64,000 nucleotides of DNA from CBDCZY01 sp965224745 (GTDB lineage: Bacteria; Pseudomonadota; Gammaproteobacteria; Methylococcales; Methylomonadaceae), in NCBI GenBank assembly GCA_965224745.1, contig CBDCZY010000001.1, positions 682,001-746,000 of the forward strand, written 5' to 3'. Shown here piece by piece: positions 26,401 to 34,225 of the stretch. The translations under genes and the position numbers were made by a program. The first letter of the stretch is position 1, and each line of letters starts with the position of its first letter. The notes beneath the pieces were generated by a model, which worked only from the letters and a program-made list of their open reading frames with translations, had not been told where the DNA came from and did no database searches.

Positions 26401-27422
26401 CCGGCGCAATTATTAAAAAATTTGATACCAAATCTGGAGATGCCAGCAATCCGAATGGACTATCAACACCCATCTCAGTTGACTCAGACGGAGATCGAAT
26501 TGCCGACGTTATTTATGCAGGCGATCTACAAGGCCACCTATGGAAGTTTGATGTTAATAATTCAGACCCCACGCAATGGAAAATCGCTTTCGGGACATCT
26601 ACTACTCCTGAGCCGTTGTTTAGAGCTTGTAATGAAGATCCTTGCGTTAATCCGCAAGCTATCACTGCTAAACCACAAGTTGGCGATCATCCATCCGGTG
26701 GTTTGATGGTTTATTTCGGAACGGGTAAGTTTTTTGAAACCGGTGACAATATGATTGGTGTTTCGCCGCAAGTGCAAACCTATTATGCGATCAGAGATAA
26801 CCACGATATCACCGACACCAGTTCCCTTGTGGAAGGGCGAGATGAACTTCAAGCACAAGTCATTGAATCTGTGGTGGTTGCCAATGGTTCATCGTATCGT
26901 GGCACATCTAATGAAGAGGTAGATTACTACGATGCCACTACTCCTAAATATGGTTGGTATCTTGATTTGTTAGCGCCAGGTGGCGTTAGTCAAGGTGAGC
27001 GAGTCATCTCCGAGTCTATTTTAATGAATGGCCGTATCATTTTTGTGACCTTCATACCTAATCCGGATCCTTGCGCCACAACAGGCAATGGCAGTATCAG
27101 CTGGCTAATGGAGATGGACGCAATTTCAGGCGGTCCTTTGGGAGCCTCGCCATTTGATGTTGATAATGACGATGATTTTGATGACGATGATAATTTGCTC
27201 TTAACGGATACTGATGACGATGGTGATATTGATAATGATGATGACAAGACGGCAAGTTCCGGTACAAAAATAGATGGTGGTACTGGGCAGAACCCAGTCA
27301 TTCTCGAAACAACAGATGATAATCGTGATAAAAAATACTTCTCGGAAAAATCGGGTGGTTTCACTGTTATAGACGAGTCGGCAGCCCGAAAGCGTGGAAG
27401 ACAAACCTGGCTGCAGTTTTAG
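23493..27422 (+). CDS. pilY1: PilY1-like pilus tip protein (second type)
   Basis: 1309 residues with an N-terminal signal peptide. The usual VWA MIDAS start is replaced by NPNVLLNMSVEVPMGGAAYN, so the metal-binding DxSxS is missing. A Cys-rich N-terminal region follows (TCGGRTSGIGTCYF, EKCYSYHNSDH, CQGGGKFSGNFMNWATMTAVD). The C-terminal half is the PilC/PilY beta-propeller (TPMLYVGANDGMLHGFNAVNG, GADLQGHLWKFDV-like). A strongly acidic run near residues 1225-1250 (DNDDDFDDDD, DTDDDGDIDNDDD) probably binds calcium. It differs enough from the first PilY1 to expect a different ligand. Confidence 0.9.
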   Translation: MKRIPQKLLTITSTSLLTFNIGYAGIAQTPLHLTAAVNPNVLLNMSVEVPMGGAAYNDQAGTLANGTTCGGRTSGIGTCYFSSEEYLGYFDPEKCYSYHNSDHASDSSTDNPTSGYFYPHKKTESDHSCQGGGKFSGNFMNWATMTAVDMFVVTMTGGNRVVDTTSETIIRRARKQNNDSWYPYKRVATSVNVSPNTVTPFSGSDYYIYNTSFGVQFGTTTTDSKSSPTNSYNLKIKACDPNVITGDTTASLEDNCTSYGDAHYKPEGLIQDNSDNMRFAITSYLFNSDQSRDGGVLRANMKYTGILKPDGSGGKEVNTEKEVNEDGTLVANPNPTDAIASSVSKSGVINFINQFSNPGYKGYDPVSELFYETVRYFKNLGPTPEYSSSLASGEDGGFPVITNWQDPIEYSCQKNFIVAINDAFPWLDKKLPGTTFTSSTFGTPARTLKASDYGEPSNSDASINVTTLTNTVGTLEGLTSLKVGCTASDCDMSINNKSLVGSGLGEILGTPTWAGRENSYYVAGLAYYANTQDLRSDIPDKQTVRTFMIDTQEYNSNPPLGPLNMLWLTGKYGGFVDANGDNDPNDGSPGTTTAEWDADGDGEPDNYVLANRPDKMVNALKNAFDQIEEADSSVTALNSNSTSLSSTTRLYQARFNNGNWEGDLWSYSIDSITGSVDSSPVWKASEQMPGWNARNIFTYDPALLGNKGIKFRWANISSAQKALLEPRAALFADSATAVAEQEKVLEFIRGHREKEKIDGGKYRDRPHFGDSNSHAHLGDIVNSSPAYVSYEYFGYDELSGSEGNSYATFQNGLSRTPMLYVGANDGMLHGFNAVNGQEKFAYIPNTIMGDLKDLADPLYTHQYFVDASPRVADAYFGSNIWKTVLVNSLGAGGKAVFALDVTDPDAFVEGSFDGSKVLWELSNTNDVDIGHVIGQASIVRLKNGSWAAIFGNGFESNDKGAKLFIVDIATGAIIKKFDTKSGDASNPNGLSTPISVDSDGDRIADVIYAGDLQGHLWKFDVNNSDPTQWKIAFGTSTTPEPLFRACNEDPCVNPQAITAKPQVGDHPSGGLMVYFGTGKFFETGDNMIGVSPQVQTYYAIRDNHDITDTSSLVEGRDELQAQVIESVVVANGSSYRGTSNEEVDYYDATTPKYGWYLDLLAPGGVSQGERVISESILMNGRIIFVTFIPNPDPCATTGNGSISWLMEMDAISGGPLGASPFDVDNDDDFDDDDNLLLTDTDDDGDIDNDDDKTASSGTKIDGGTGQNPVILETTDDNRDKKYFSEKSGGFTVIDESAARKRGRQTWLQF

Positions 27423-27444
27423 TTGTAAAAACAAACTTTTTCTA

Positions 27445-27484
27445 AGCCTTCGCTGGATTGTGTCCAGTGAAGGCTTTTTTATTT
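27445..27484 (+). terminator. Rho-independent terminator after the second pilY1
   Basis: AGCCTTCGCTGGA pairs with TCCAGTGAAGGCT (one G-T pair) over a 5-nt loop, followed by TTTTTTATTTT, ~25 bases after the pilY1 stop. Confidence 0.9.
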
Positions 27485-27579
27485 TGATCCTCTAACCTTG
27501 CAAGCAAAGTATTGTCACAATTTAATGCTAAGATAGCCGGCTGTTTTGATATAAATACTAGCGAATAAGCAGTTCTACT

Positions 27580-28083
27580 ATGAAAAGCGGTGTAATTTAT
27601 CCCGGTACATTCGATCCAATGACCAATGGTCATCTTGACTTAATTGCAAGAGCCTCTGAAATATTTGATCGAGTGGTCGTTGCAGTAGCCTTGAGCGAAG
27701 ATAAAAGCCCATTGTTTTCGATGGAAGAAAGAGTGGATCAAATTGTAGGAGAAGTGTCACATTTATCGAATGTGGACGTGTCAGGTTTCGATACTCTGCT
27801 AGTGTCTTTCGCCAAACAGCAAGGGGCGAACGTCATTTTACGAGGATTAAGAGCGGTTTCAGATTTTGAATATGAGTTTCAGCTGGCAAGCATGAATCGC
27901 CGGTTATCGCATGATATTGAAACAGTTTTTTTAACGCCAGCGGAGCAGTTCGCGTTTATTTCATCAAGCATGGTCAGAGAAATCGCTAAATTAGATGGTG
28001 ATGTTTCAAGTTTCGTATCTCCAGCTATTGAACGAGCCTTAAATGATCGGTTTGCTGAACGAAAAGGTACTGGATGTCCCTGA
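27580..28083 (+). CDS. coaD: Phosphopantetheine adenylyltransferase
   Basis: 167 residues, normal length. GTFDPMTNGHLD carries the nucleotidyltransferase GH motif; LRGLRAVSDFEYEFQLASMNR and FISSSMVREIAKLDGDVSSFV are diagnostic for CoaD, which makes dephospho-CoA from 4'-phosphopantetheine and ATP. Cytoplasmic. Overlaps the following ferredoxin gene by 10 bases, a common gammaproteobacterial pairing. Confidence 0.96.
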   Translation: MKSGVIYPGTFDPMTNGHLDLIARASEIFDRVVVAVALSEDKSPLFSMEERVDQIVGEVSHLSNVDVSGFDTLLVSFAKQQGANVILRGLRAVSDFEYEFQLASMNRRLSHDIETVFLTPAEQFAFISSSMVREIAKLDGDVSSFVSPAIERALNDRFAERKGTGCP

Positions 28084-28322
28084 TTATTAATTCTGAATGT
28101 ATCAATTGCGATGTTTGCGAGCCGGAATGTCCTAATGGCGCAATATCTGAAGGTGAGGAAATTTATGTTATCGATCCAGCGTTATGTACCGAGTGCGTTG
28201 GTCACTATGATTTGCCACAGTGTGTAGAAGTTTGTCCAGTAGACTGTATCGATAAAGACCCAGAGCACATTGAAGATCGACCGGCTCTGCTGCAAAAATT
28301 TACCCAGTTAACTAAAGAATAG
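28074..28322 (+). CDS. YfhL-type 2[4Fe-4S] ferredoxin
   Basis: 82 residues. Two cluster motifs: CINCDVCEPECPNGAI and CTECVGHYDLPQCVEVCP. The longer insertion in the second motif and the C-terminal extension identify the Alvin-type/YfhL ferredoxins. Cytoplasmic electron carrier; partner unknown. Starts within the end of coaD. Confidence 0.92.
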   Translation: MSLIINSECINCDVCEPECPNGAISEGEEIYVIDPALCTECVGHYDLPQCVEVCPVDCIDKDPEHIEDRPALLQKFTQLTKE

Positions 28323-28368
28323 AATTCCTTTTTTGCTATCTAATCCTAAAGCAGCAACAGACTTAGAC

Positions 28369-30300
28369 ATGCAAAATTCAATACAAACAACGCTACTAGA
28401 AAATTTTGGCTTTGATAGCTTTCGGCCTGGGCAGCAGGAAGTGGTCGAATTTCTGCTGGCTGGTCATTCTTCTGCGGCTGTGTTCCCGACTGGCGGCGGC
28501 AAATCCCTTTGTTACCAATTGCCAGCGCTAATGTTACCGGGGGTTACCTTGGTAGTTTCTCCTCTTATTGCGTTGATGAAAGATCAGATTGACGCACTAA
28601 CAGTGCGGGGTATTGCCGCTCGCAGACTGGATTCCACACTGACAGCTGATGAGTACAGAGAAGTCATGGATGAGGTTCGACATGGTGCTTTGCGCATGCT
28701 CTATGTTGCACCTGAGCGATTCAACAACGAACGCTTCAGAGAATCTATCCGCAGCCTTCCCATTTCTTTATTTGCAGTTGATGAAGCACATTGCATTTCC
28801 GAATGGGGACATAATTTTAGACCTGATTATCTCAAACTTGCTGGTTTTGCCCGTGAGTTTAATGCTGAGCGGGTTCTCGCATTAACAGCAACAGCCACCA
28901 GTCAAGTCCTTGAAGATATATGTCAGGGATTTAATATTAAACAGGAACACGCTGTCAGAACGGGTTTTTATCGCAGCAACCTCACTTTATTGACCGAATC
29001 TGTCACTGAAGCAACTAAAATCGGTCAGCTGCTTTCGATGTTAAAAGAACGACCTTTGGGACCAACAATAATCTATGTCACTCTGCAAAAAACAGCTGAA
29101 TACGTAGCACAACAATTACAAGATCAAGGGTTATCAGCCCACCATTATCATGCGGGCATGAAAGATGAAGCCAGAGCCTCCACTCAAGAATGGTTTATGA
29201 GTTCTGATCAAGGGATTGTGGTTGCAACCATTGCGTTTGGAATGGGCATAGACAAATCAGATATTCGTTATGTCTATCACTACAATCTGCCTAAAAGTCT
29301 GGAAAACTATGCGCAGGAAATTGGCAGAGCCGGTCGAGATGGAAAACCTTCTACCTGTCAGATACTGGCAAGCCTGGATGATCTGAATGTTCTGGAAAAC
29401 TTCATCTATGGTGACACTCCCTCTGCTGATGCCATTAAGAGTTTAATGACGTCCCTATTTGCCCAGGATCAACAATTTGACCTTAATCTCTATGCTTTTT
29501 CATCTGAGCATGACATTCGCATACTGGTTTTAAGAACGTTATTAACTTATCTGGAACTGGATGGTTTTTTGCAAGGTGGCACGCCCTTCTATGCTGATTA
29601 TAGTTTCAAACCACTAAAGAGTTCTCATGATATTTTGCAACAATTTAAGGGTGAGCGGCGATTATTCCTCAGCAATCTGTTTAAACAGGCAAGCAAAGCT
29701 CGTACCTGGTTCCACATTGATCCCAATGTTGCTGCGATGGCAATGAGTACTGACCGTGAACGTGTCATTCGTGCCTTAGACTGGTTAGCTGAACAGCAAA
29801 TGCTGGAGCTTAAAGTTGCCGGTATTCGTCATCGCTATCAAAGGCTTAAAATGCCTGATTCTGCGGTGGAACTTGCTGAACAAATGTACCTGCGTATTAT
29901 AAAGCGTGAAGCAGCTGAAATTAGCCGTCTGCAACAAGTTCTTGAATTTGTGGAAATGGATAGTTGCCAAACAACGATGCTAGCGGCGCACTTTGATGAG
30001 GTATTGAAACAGAATTGTGGACATTGTGCTTTTTGTAACAGTGGCAAAACTACATTACCCGATCGTAAAGCCCAGGCCATCCCTGAAAATCTCAGGGAAA
30101 AAATTATGCAGCTAATAAATCAGGATGAAACAGCTCAAATACTGAAAAATCCTCATATATTGGCAAGATTTTTGTGTGGAGTAACATCACCACACCTGAG
30201 CAAGGCAAAATTAACCAAACATTCATTATTTTCTGTACTTGAAAACGTGCCATTTAAACAGGTTCAAGAATGGGTTCTTGCTCCTATGCCATTAAAATAA
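28369..30300 (+). CDS. recQ: RecQ-family ATP-dependent DNA helicase
   Basis: 643 residues from ATG 28369; a TTG at 28333 is in frame but has no advantage. FRPGQQEVV, FPTGGGKSLCYQLPAL (Walker A), VDEAHCISEWGHNFRPDY (DEAH and aromatic-rich loop), FGMGIDKSDIRYVYHYNLPKSLENYAQEIGRAGRDG (motifs V/VI) and a zinc-binding region (C...CGHCAFC). The sequence after this does not look like an HRDC domain. It is a 3'-5' helicase for recombination and repair. The name recQ is by family; another recQ paralogue may exist elsewhere. Confidence 0.9.
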   Translation: MQNSIQTTLLENFGFDSFRPGQQEVVEFLLAGHSSAAVFPTGGGKSLCYQLPALMLPGVTLVVSPLIALMKDQIDALTVRGIAARRLDSTLTADEYREVMDEVRHGALRMLYVAPERFNNERFRESIRSLPISLFAVDEAHCISEWGHNFRPDYLKLAGFAREFNAERVLALTATATSQVLEDICQGFNIKQEHAVRTGFYRSNLTLLTESVTEATKIGQLLSMLKERPLGPTIIYVTLQKTAEYVAQQLQDQGLSAHHYHAGMKDEARASTQEWFMSSDQGIVVATIAFGMGIDKSDIRYVYHYNLPKSLENYAQEIGRAGRDGKPSTCQILASLDDLNVLENFIYGDTPSADAIKSLMTSLFAQDQQFDLNLYAFSSEHDIRILVLRTLLTYLELDGFLQGGTPFYADYSFKPLKSSHDILQQFKGERRLFLSNLFKQASKARTWFHIDPNVAAMAMSTDRERVIRALDWLAEQQMLELKVAGIRHRYQRLKMPDSAVELAEQMYLRIIKREAAEISRLQQVLEFVEMDSCQTTMLAAHFDEVLKQNCGHCAFCNSGKTTLPDRKAQAIPENLREKIMQLINQDETAQILKNPHILARFLCGVTSPHLSKAKLTKHSLFSVLENVPFKQVQEWVLAPMPLK

Positions 30301-30466
30301 GCAAATATAGTCATTATAGGTGTGACAAATTCGCATTGTGCGATAAATTCGCGGTAACTAAGTTTTGTTGTAAAACGCCTTATAATCAACCTTCTATTGA
30401 GTAAAACAATAAATTTAATTTTTTTTACTCCAGCAAGATTCTGCCATTGCCTTTAGCTAGCGTCTT

Positions 30467-30492
30467 GTTTTCAACTATTCACAGTTGAAAAC
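30467..30492. promoter_or_regulatory. Palindrome overlapping the htpG promoter
   Basis: GTTTTCAACT (30467-30476) and AGTTGAAAAC (30483-30492) are perfect inverted arms around ATTCAC. The right arm contains the -35 TTGAAA of the heat-shock promoter, so a protein bound here would block it. Not the CIRCE sequence. Confidence 0.55.
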
Positions 30493-30512
30493 CTCTAATC
30501 CTGCCCCAATGT
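30485..30512 (+). promoter_or_regulatory. Sigma-32-type heat-shock promoter of htpG
   Basis: TTGAAA (30485-30490), a 13-base spacer, then CCCCAATGT (30504-30512) match the RpoH consensus (CTTGAAA ... CCCCATnT) well. It lies 58 bases before the htpG start, which has a GAGGAA ribosome site. Confidence 0.7.
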
Positions 30513-30569
30513 TAAAACAATCGCCAGTAAGGCAATTTTTTTAATTATTAAAGACGAGGAAATGACACG

Positions 30570-32549
30570 ATGACTGTTGAAGCGAAGAAAGAAACAAAAG
30601 GTTTTGAAACAGAGGTAAAACATCTTCTGAGCCTAATGATTCATTCTTTATACAGTAACAAGGAGATATTTCTCCGGGAGCTGATTTCGAATGGATCCGA
30701 TGCGATCGATAAGTTTCGCTTTGAAGCTTTATCCAATGACAGTTTGTATGAAGGAGACAGTGACCTAAAAATACGGGTAGAGTTTGATCCTGAAAAAAGA
30801 ACGATTACTGTAAAAGATAACGGTGTTGGTATGTCTCGCGAAGAAGTGCAGGAACATATTGGAACGATTGCCAAGTCGGGTACCAAGCAGTTTTTTGAGT
30901 CGTTGACCGGAGACCAGGCCAAAGATAGTGAGCTGATAGGTCAGTTTGGCGTAGGGTTTTATTCTACGTTTATCGTTTCTGATAAAGTGACTCTCGTTAC
31001 ACGGAAAGCGGGCGCTGACAAGTCCGAAGGGGTTCGTTGGGAGTCAGGTGGTGATGGTGAATATACCTTAGAGACTGTTGAATGTTCTAAGCGAGGTACT
31101 GAAGTTACGTTGCATTTAAAAGAAGGTGAAGACGAATTTCTAAACGATTACCGTTTGCAATCGATTATTCGTAAGTTCTCTGACCACATTTCTGTGCCTA
31201 TCGTGATGGATAAGGAAGTTGAGATAGAAGAGGAGGAGGCGGACGATAAAAAAACAGACCAAGCAGCAGAAGGAACTGAAAGTGCTGAAGCCGAAGTAAA
31301 AGAGGAAAAACCAAAAGCCAAGAAGATTGAGGAAGAGACAGTCAATAGCGCGTCAGCGTTATGGACTAAAAATAAACAAGACATTTCCGAAGAAGACTAT
31401 AAAGAATTTTACAAGCACGTCGGGCATGATTTTCAAGATCCTCTGGCCCATATTCACAGCCGAGTCGAAGGCACAAACGAATATACCCTGTTGCTCTATG
31501 TACCGCAACGCGCCCCTTTTGACCTTTGGGATCGCAATGCTACCCATGGTGTTAAGTTATACGTGCGAAAAGTATTCATCATGGATGAAGCGGAAAAACT
31601 GATGCCCAGGTACTTGCGCTTCGTTAAAGGGGTGGTTGATGCTGATTCGCTGCCTTTGAACGTTTCCCGCGAAATACTGCAACAAAGTAAACAAATCGAA
31701 ACCATCAAATCCGGCGCTGTTAAAAAAGTGTTGGGATTACTGGAAGGTCTGGTTAAAAACGATCCGGAAAAATATCAAACTTTTTGGGAGCAATTTGGTG
31801 CAGTCATGAAAGAAGGGCCCATCGATGATCACAAAAATAAAGATAAAATTGCTAAATTACTGCGCTTTTCATCGACCCATACCGATGACAAAAAACAAGA
31901 CATTTCTTTAGATGATTATATCGGTCGAATGCAGGAAGGGCAGGACAATATCTTTTATGTGACTGCGGATTCGTTCGCAGCGGCAAAAAGCAGTCCACAT
32001 TTGGAGATCTTCCGAAAAAAAGGTATCGAAGTGCTATTGCTGTCAGATAGAATTGACGAATGGTTAGTGTCTAGTTTGACTGAATTTGATGGTAAGCATT
32101 TGCAGTCGGTTGCTAAAGGTGATCTTGATCTTGGGAAGTTAGAGGATGAAGAAGAAAAGAAAGCCAAAGAGACGACGACTAAGGATTTCGAGTCGGTGAT
32201 AAAACAAATTAAAAGTGTTCTGGGCACAAAAGTAAAAGATGTCAGAGTAACTCATCGATTAACCAATTCGCCTGCTTGTTTGGTCAGTGATTCTTATGAT
32301 ATGGGTTTGAATATGGAACGTATCATGAAAGAGGCAGGGCAGGAAATGCCGGGTACTCAACCTATATTTGAAGTCAATCCTGAGCATGGACTCGTGCAAA
32401 AGTTAAAAGAGGAGCAAGATGATGAACGTTTTGCTGATTTAACTCATATCATGTTCGATCAGGCATTGTTGAGTGAAGGTGGACAACTGGATGATCCCGC
32501 TGCATTTGTACATAAACTAAATGGCTTGTTACAGAATTTGATGAGTTAA
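30570..32549 (+). CDS. htpG: Molecular chaperone HtpG (Hsp90)
   Basis: 659 residues. GHKL ATPase motifs: ELISNGSDAIDKFR, VKDNGVGMSREE, IGTIAKSGTKQF, IGQFGVGFYSTFIV. Middle and dimerisation domains follow (LPLNVSREILQQSKQ, LTNSPACLV). A highly charged Glu/Lys/Ala linker around residues 215-255 is longer than in E. coli HtpG (624 residues). Cytoplasmic ATP-dependent chaperone. A sigma-32 promoter precedes it and a strong terminator follows, so it is its own heat-shock unit. Confidence 0.96.
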   Translation: MTVEAKKETKGFETEVKHLLSLMIHSLYSNKEIFLRELISNGSDAIDKFRFEALSNDSLYEGDSDLKIRVEFDPEKRTITVKDNGVGMSREEVQEHIGTIAKSGTKQFFESLTGDQAKDSELIGQFGVGFYSTFIVSDKVTLVTRKAGADKSEGVRWESGGDGEYTLETVECSKRGTEVTLHLKEGEDEFLNDYRLQSIIRKFSDHISVPIVMDKEVEIEEEEADDKKTDQAAEGTESAEAEVKEEKPKAKKIEEETVNSASALWTKNKQDISEEDYKEFYKHVGHDFQDPLAHIHSRVEGTNEYTLLLYVPQRAPFDLWDRNATHGVKLYVRKVFIMDEAEKLMPRYLRFVKGVVDADSLPLNVSREILQQSKQIETIKSGAVKKVLGLLEGLVKNDPEKYQTFWEQFGAVMKEGPIDDHKNKDKIAKLLRFSSTHTDDKKQDISLDDYIGRMQEGQDNIFYVTADSFAAAKSSPHLEIFRKKGIEVLLLSDRIDEWLVSSLTEFDGKHLQSVAKGDLDLGKLEDEEEKKAKETTTKDFESVIKQIKSVLGTKVKDVRVTHRLTNSPACLVSDSYDMGLNMERIMKEAGQEMPGTQPIFEVNPEHGLVQKLKEEQDDERFADLTHIMFDQALLSEGGQLDDPAAFVHKLNGLLQNLMS

Positions 32550-32570
32550 TATTACCTGTTTATATGCATC

Positions 32571-32602
32571 AAAAATGCCTGGTTAATCCAGGCATTTTTT
32601 TT
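32571..32602 (+). terminator. Rho-independent terminator after htpG
   Basis: AAAAATGCCTGG and CCAGGCATTTTT form a 12-bp stem with a 5-nt loop and run of eight T, ~20 bases after the htpG stop. Confidence 0.92.
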
Positions 32603-32642
32603 GAGAAGCAATTGGTTTGCTGGCAGCGGAAGGATTTGTTAA

Positions 32643-33740
32643 ATGAAATTTGAGTTAAATAATACCGATGGACAAGCACGAAGAGGGCGGTTGACTTTTG
32701 CTCGTGGGTCCATAGAAACGCCAGTCTTCATGCCTGTAGGAACCTATGGTACGGTGAAGGCCATGACGCCAGAAGAGTTGACTGGTATCGGCGCTCAAAT
32801 AATCCTCGGAAACACTTATCATTTATTATTGCGTCCCGGCATGGAGGTTATTCAGGCGCACGGCGATTTACATGACTTCATGCATTGGGAGAAGCCAATC
32901 TTGACAGATTCTGGTGGTTTTCAGGTATTTAGTCTGGGCGATCTCAGAAAAATTACTGAGCAAGGTGTGACTTTTCGATCGACCATCAACGGCAGTAAAA
33001 TTTTTATGGGGCCGGAAGAATCGATGCAAATTCAACGGACACTGGGAGCTGATATCGTGATGATCTTTGATGAATGTACGCCCTATCCGGTGACTGTTGA
33101 CGAAGCAGAAAAATCAATGCGATTATCGTTGCGTTGGGCAGTGCGGAGTAAAGCAAGTCATGACGACAATCCGGCTGCTTTGTTTGGTATCGTGCAGGGA
33201 GGCATGTATCCAGAGCTACGGCAGGAATCGTTACAGGGCTTGATAGATATTGGATTTGATGGCTACGCCATCGGTGGCTTATCGGTCGGCGAACCCAAAC
33301 ATGAAATGGAAATCGTATTACATGATTTGCTACCGCAAATGCCAGCTACCAAACCGAGATATTTGATGGGTGTCGGAACACCTGAAGACCTCGTCGAAGC
33401 AGTCGGTAAAGGTATTGATATGTTCGATTGTGTTATGCCAACCCGCAATGCGCGCAATGGCCATTTGTTCACCCATAGCGGTACACTGAAAATTAGAAAT
33501 AGTCAGTATCAATATGATACCGGGCCCATCGATACACAATGCGAATGTTATACCTGCTGTAATTATTCCAGAGCTTATTTACGACATCTGGATAAATGCG
33601 GTGAGATTTTAGCCGCGCGACTTAATACTATTCATAACCTTTATTATTATCTTAATTTGATGGAAAAGATGCGGGAAGCTATTGAATCACAACAATTTGA
33701 AGCTTTTAAAAAACAATTTTATCAGCAGCGAACCAATTAA
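32643..33740 (+). CDS. tgt: tRNA-guanine transglycosylase (queuine tRNA-ribosyltransferase)
   Basis: 365 residues. TPVFMPVGTYGTVKAMTPEEL, LTDSGGFQVFSL (Asp proton acceptor), MIFDECTPYPV, GGLSVGEPK, and zinc site CECYTCCNYSRAYLRHL. Exchanges guanine-34 for preQ1 in tRNAs with GUN anticodons. First gene of the conserved tgt-yajC-secD-secF block. Confidence 0.97.
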   Translation: MKFELNNTDGQARRGRLTFARGSIETPVFMPVGTYGTVKAMTPEELTGIGAQIILGNTYHLLLRPGMEVIQAHGDLHDFMHWEKPILTDSGGFQVFSLGDLRKITEQGVTFRSTINGSKIFMGPEESMQIQRTLGADIVMIFDECTPYPVTVDEAEKSMRLSLRWAVRSKASHDDNPAALFGIVQGGMYPELRQESLQGLIDIGFDGYAIGGLSVGEPKHEMEIVLHDLLPQMPATKPRYLMGVGTPEDLVEAVGKGIDMFDCVMPTRNARNGHLFTHSGTLKIRNSQYQYDTGPIDTQCECYTCCNYSRAYLRHLDKCGEILAARLNTIHNLYYYLNLMEKMREAIESQQFEAFKKQFYQQRTN

Positions 33741-33803
33741 GAATAAGATGTGGCATAATATAGAGATTTTTTTATAACTTAAATGACATTCGGGGAATCT
33801 ATC

Positions 33804-34163
33804 ATGAGTTTTTTCATTTCGGAAGCAATAGCAGAGGCCGCGCCGGCTGAGGTGACACAAGATCCTGGTATTGTGGGCATAATTTTACCGTTAGCTATCT
33901 TATTGTTTTTTTATGTGTTGTTTATTCGACCACAGGCTAAACGCAGCAAAGAACATAAAAAAATGGTTGAAACACTGGGCAAAGGCGCAGAGGTTGTTAC
34001 CAATGGCGGCATCTTGGGTAAAGTGATAGATATTGATGAAAACTTTGTTAAATTGGATGTAGGTGACAGCTTATCTCTTTTAGTGCAAAGAAATGCGATC
34101 GGTAATGTGATGCCGAAAGGCACCTATAAAGCGGCTTTTAAAAAAGAAAAAAAAACAACTTAA
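33804..34163 (+). CDS. yajC: Preprotein translocase subunit YajC
   Basis: 119 residues from ATG 33804, preceded by GGGGA at good spacing; an in-frame ATG at 33783 is less likely. One membrane helix (IVGIILPLAILLFFYVLFIRPQAKR) followed by the cytoplasmic YajC domain (GAEVVTNGGILGKV). Works with SecDF on SecYEG. Confidence 0.94.
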   Translation: MSFFISEAIAEAAPAEVTQDPGIVGIILPLAILLFFYVLFIRPQAKRSKEHKKMVETLGKGAEVVTNGGILGKVIDIDENFVKLDVGDSLSLLVQRNAIGNVMPKGTYKAAFKKEKKTT

Positions 34164-34225
34164 AGAATGCTCTTGGCAATAACTAAAAGCCTCCGTTAGT
34201 CTCTTTAGAATCCATTGGAATACTT

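Noticed and set aside
23480..27200. Acidic 'DNDDD' runs as signs of a CRISPR or tandem DNA repeat
   Set aside because: They are codon repeats for Asp in calcium-loop-like protein segments; no spaced direct repeats.
26990..27364. Ser-rich 124-residue frame on the minus strand
   Set aside because: Mirror of the Asp-rich (GAT/GAC) run of the second PilY1; low complexity.
30326..30352. Direct repeat AAATTCGC twice upstream of htpG
   Set aside because: Only 8 bases and two copies; could be chance.
31148..31384. Ser-rich minus-strand frame opposite htpG
   Set aside because: Antisense of the Glu/Lys linker of HtpG; no independent support.
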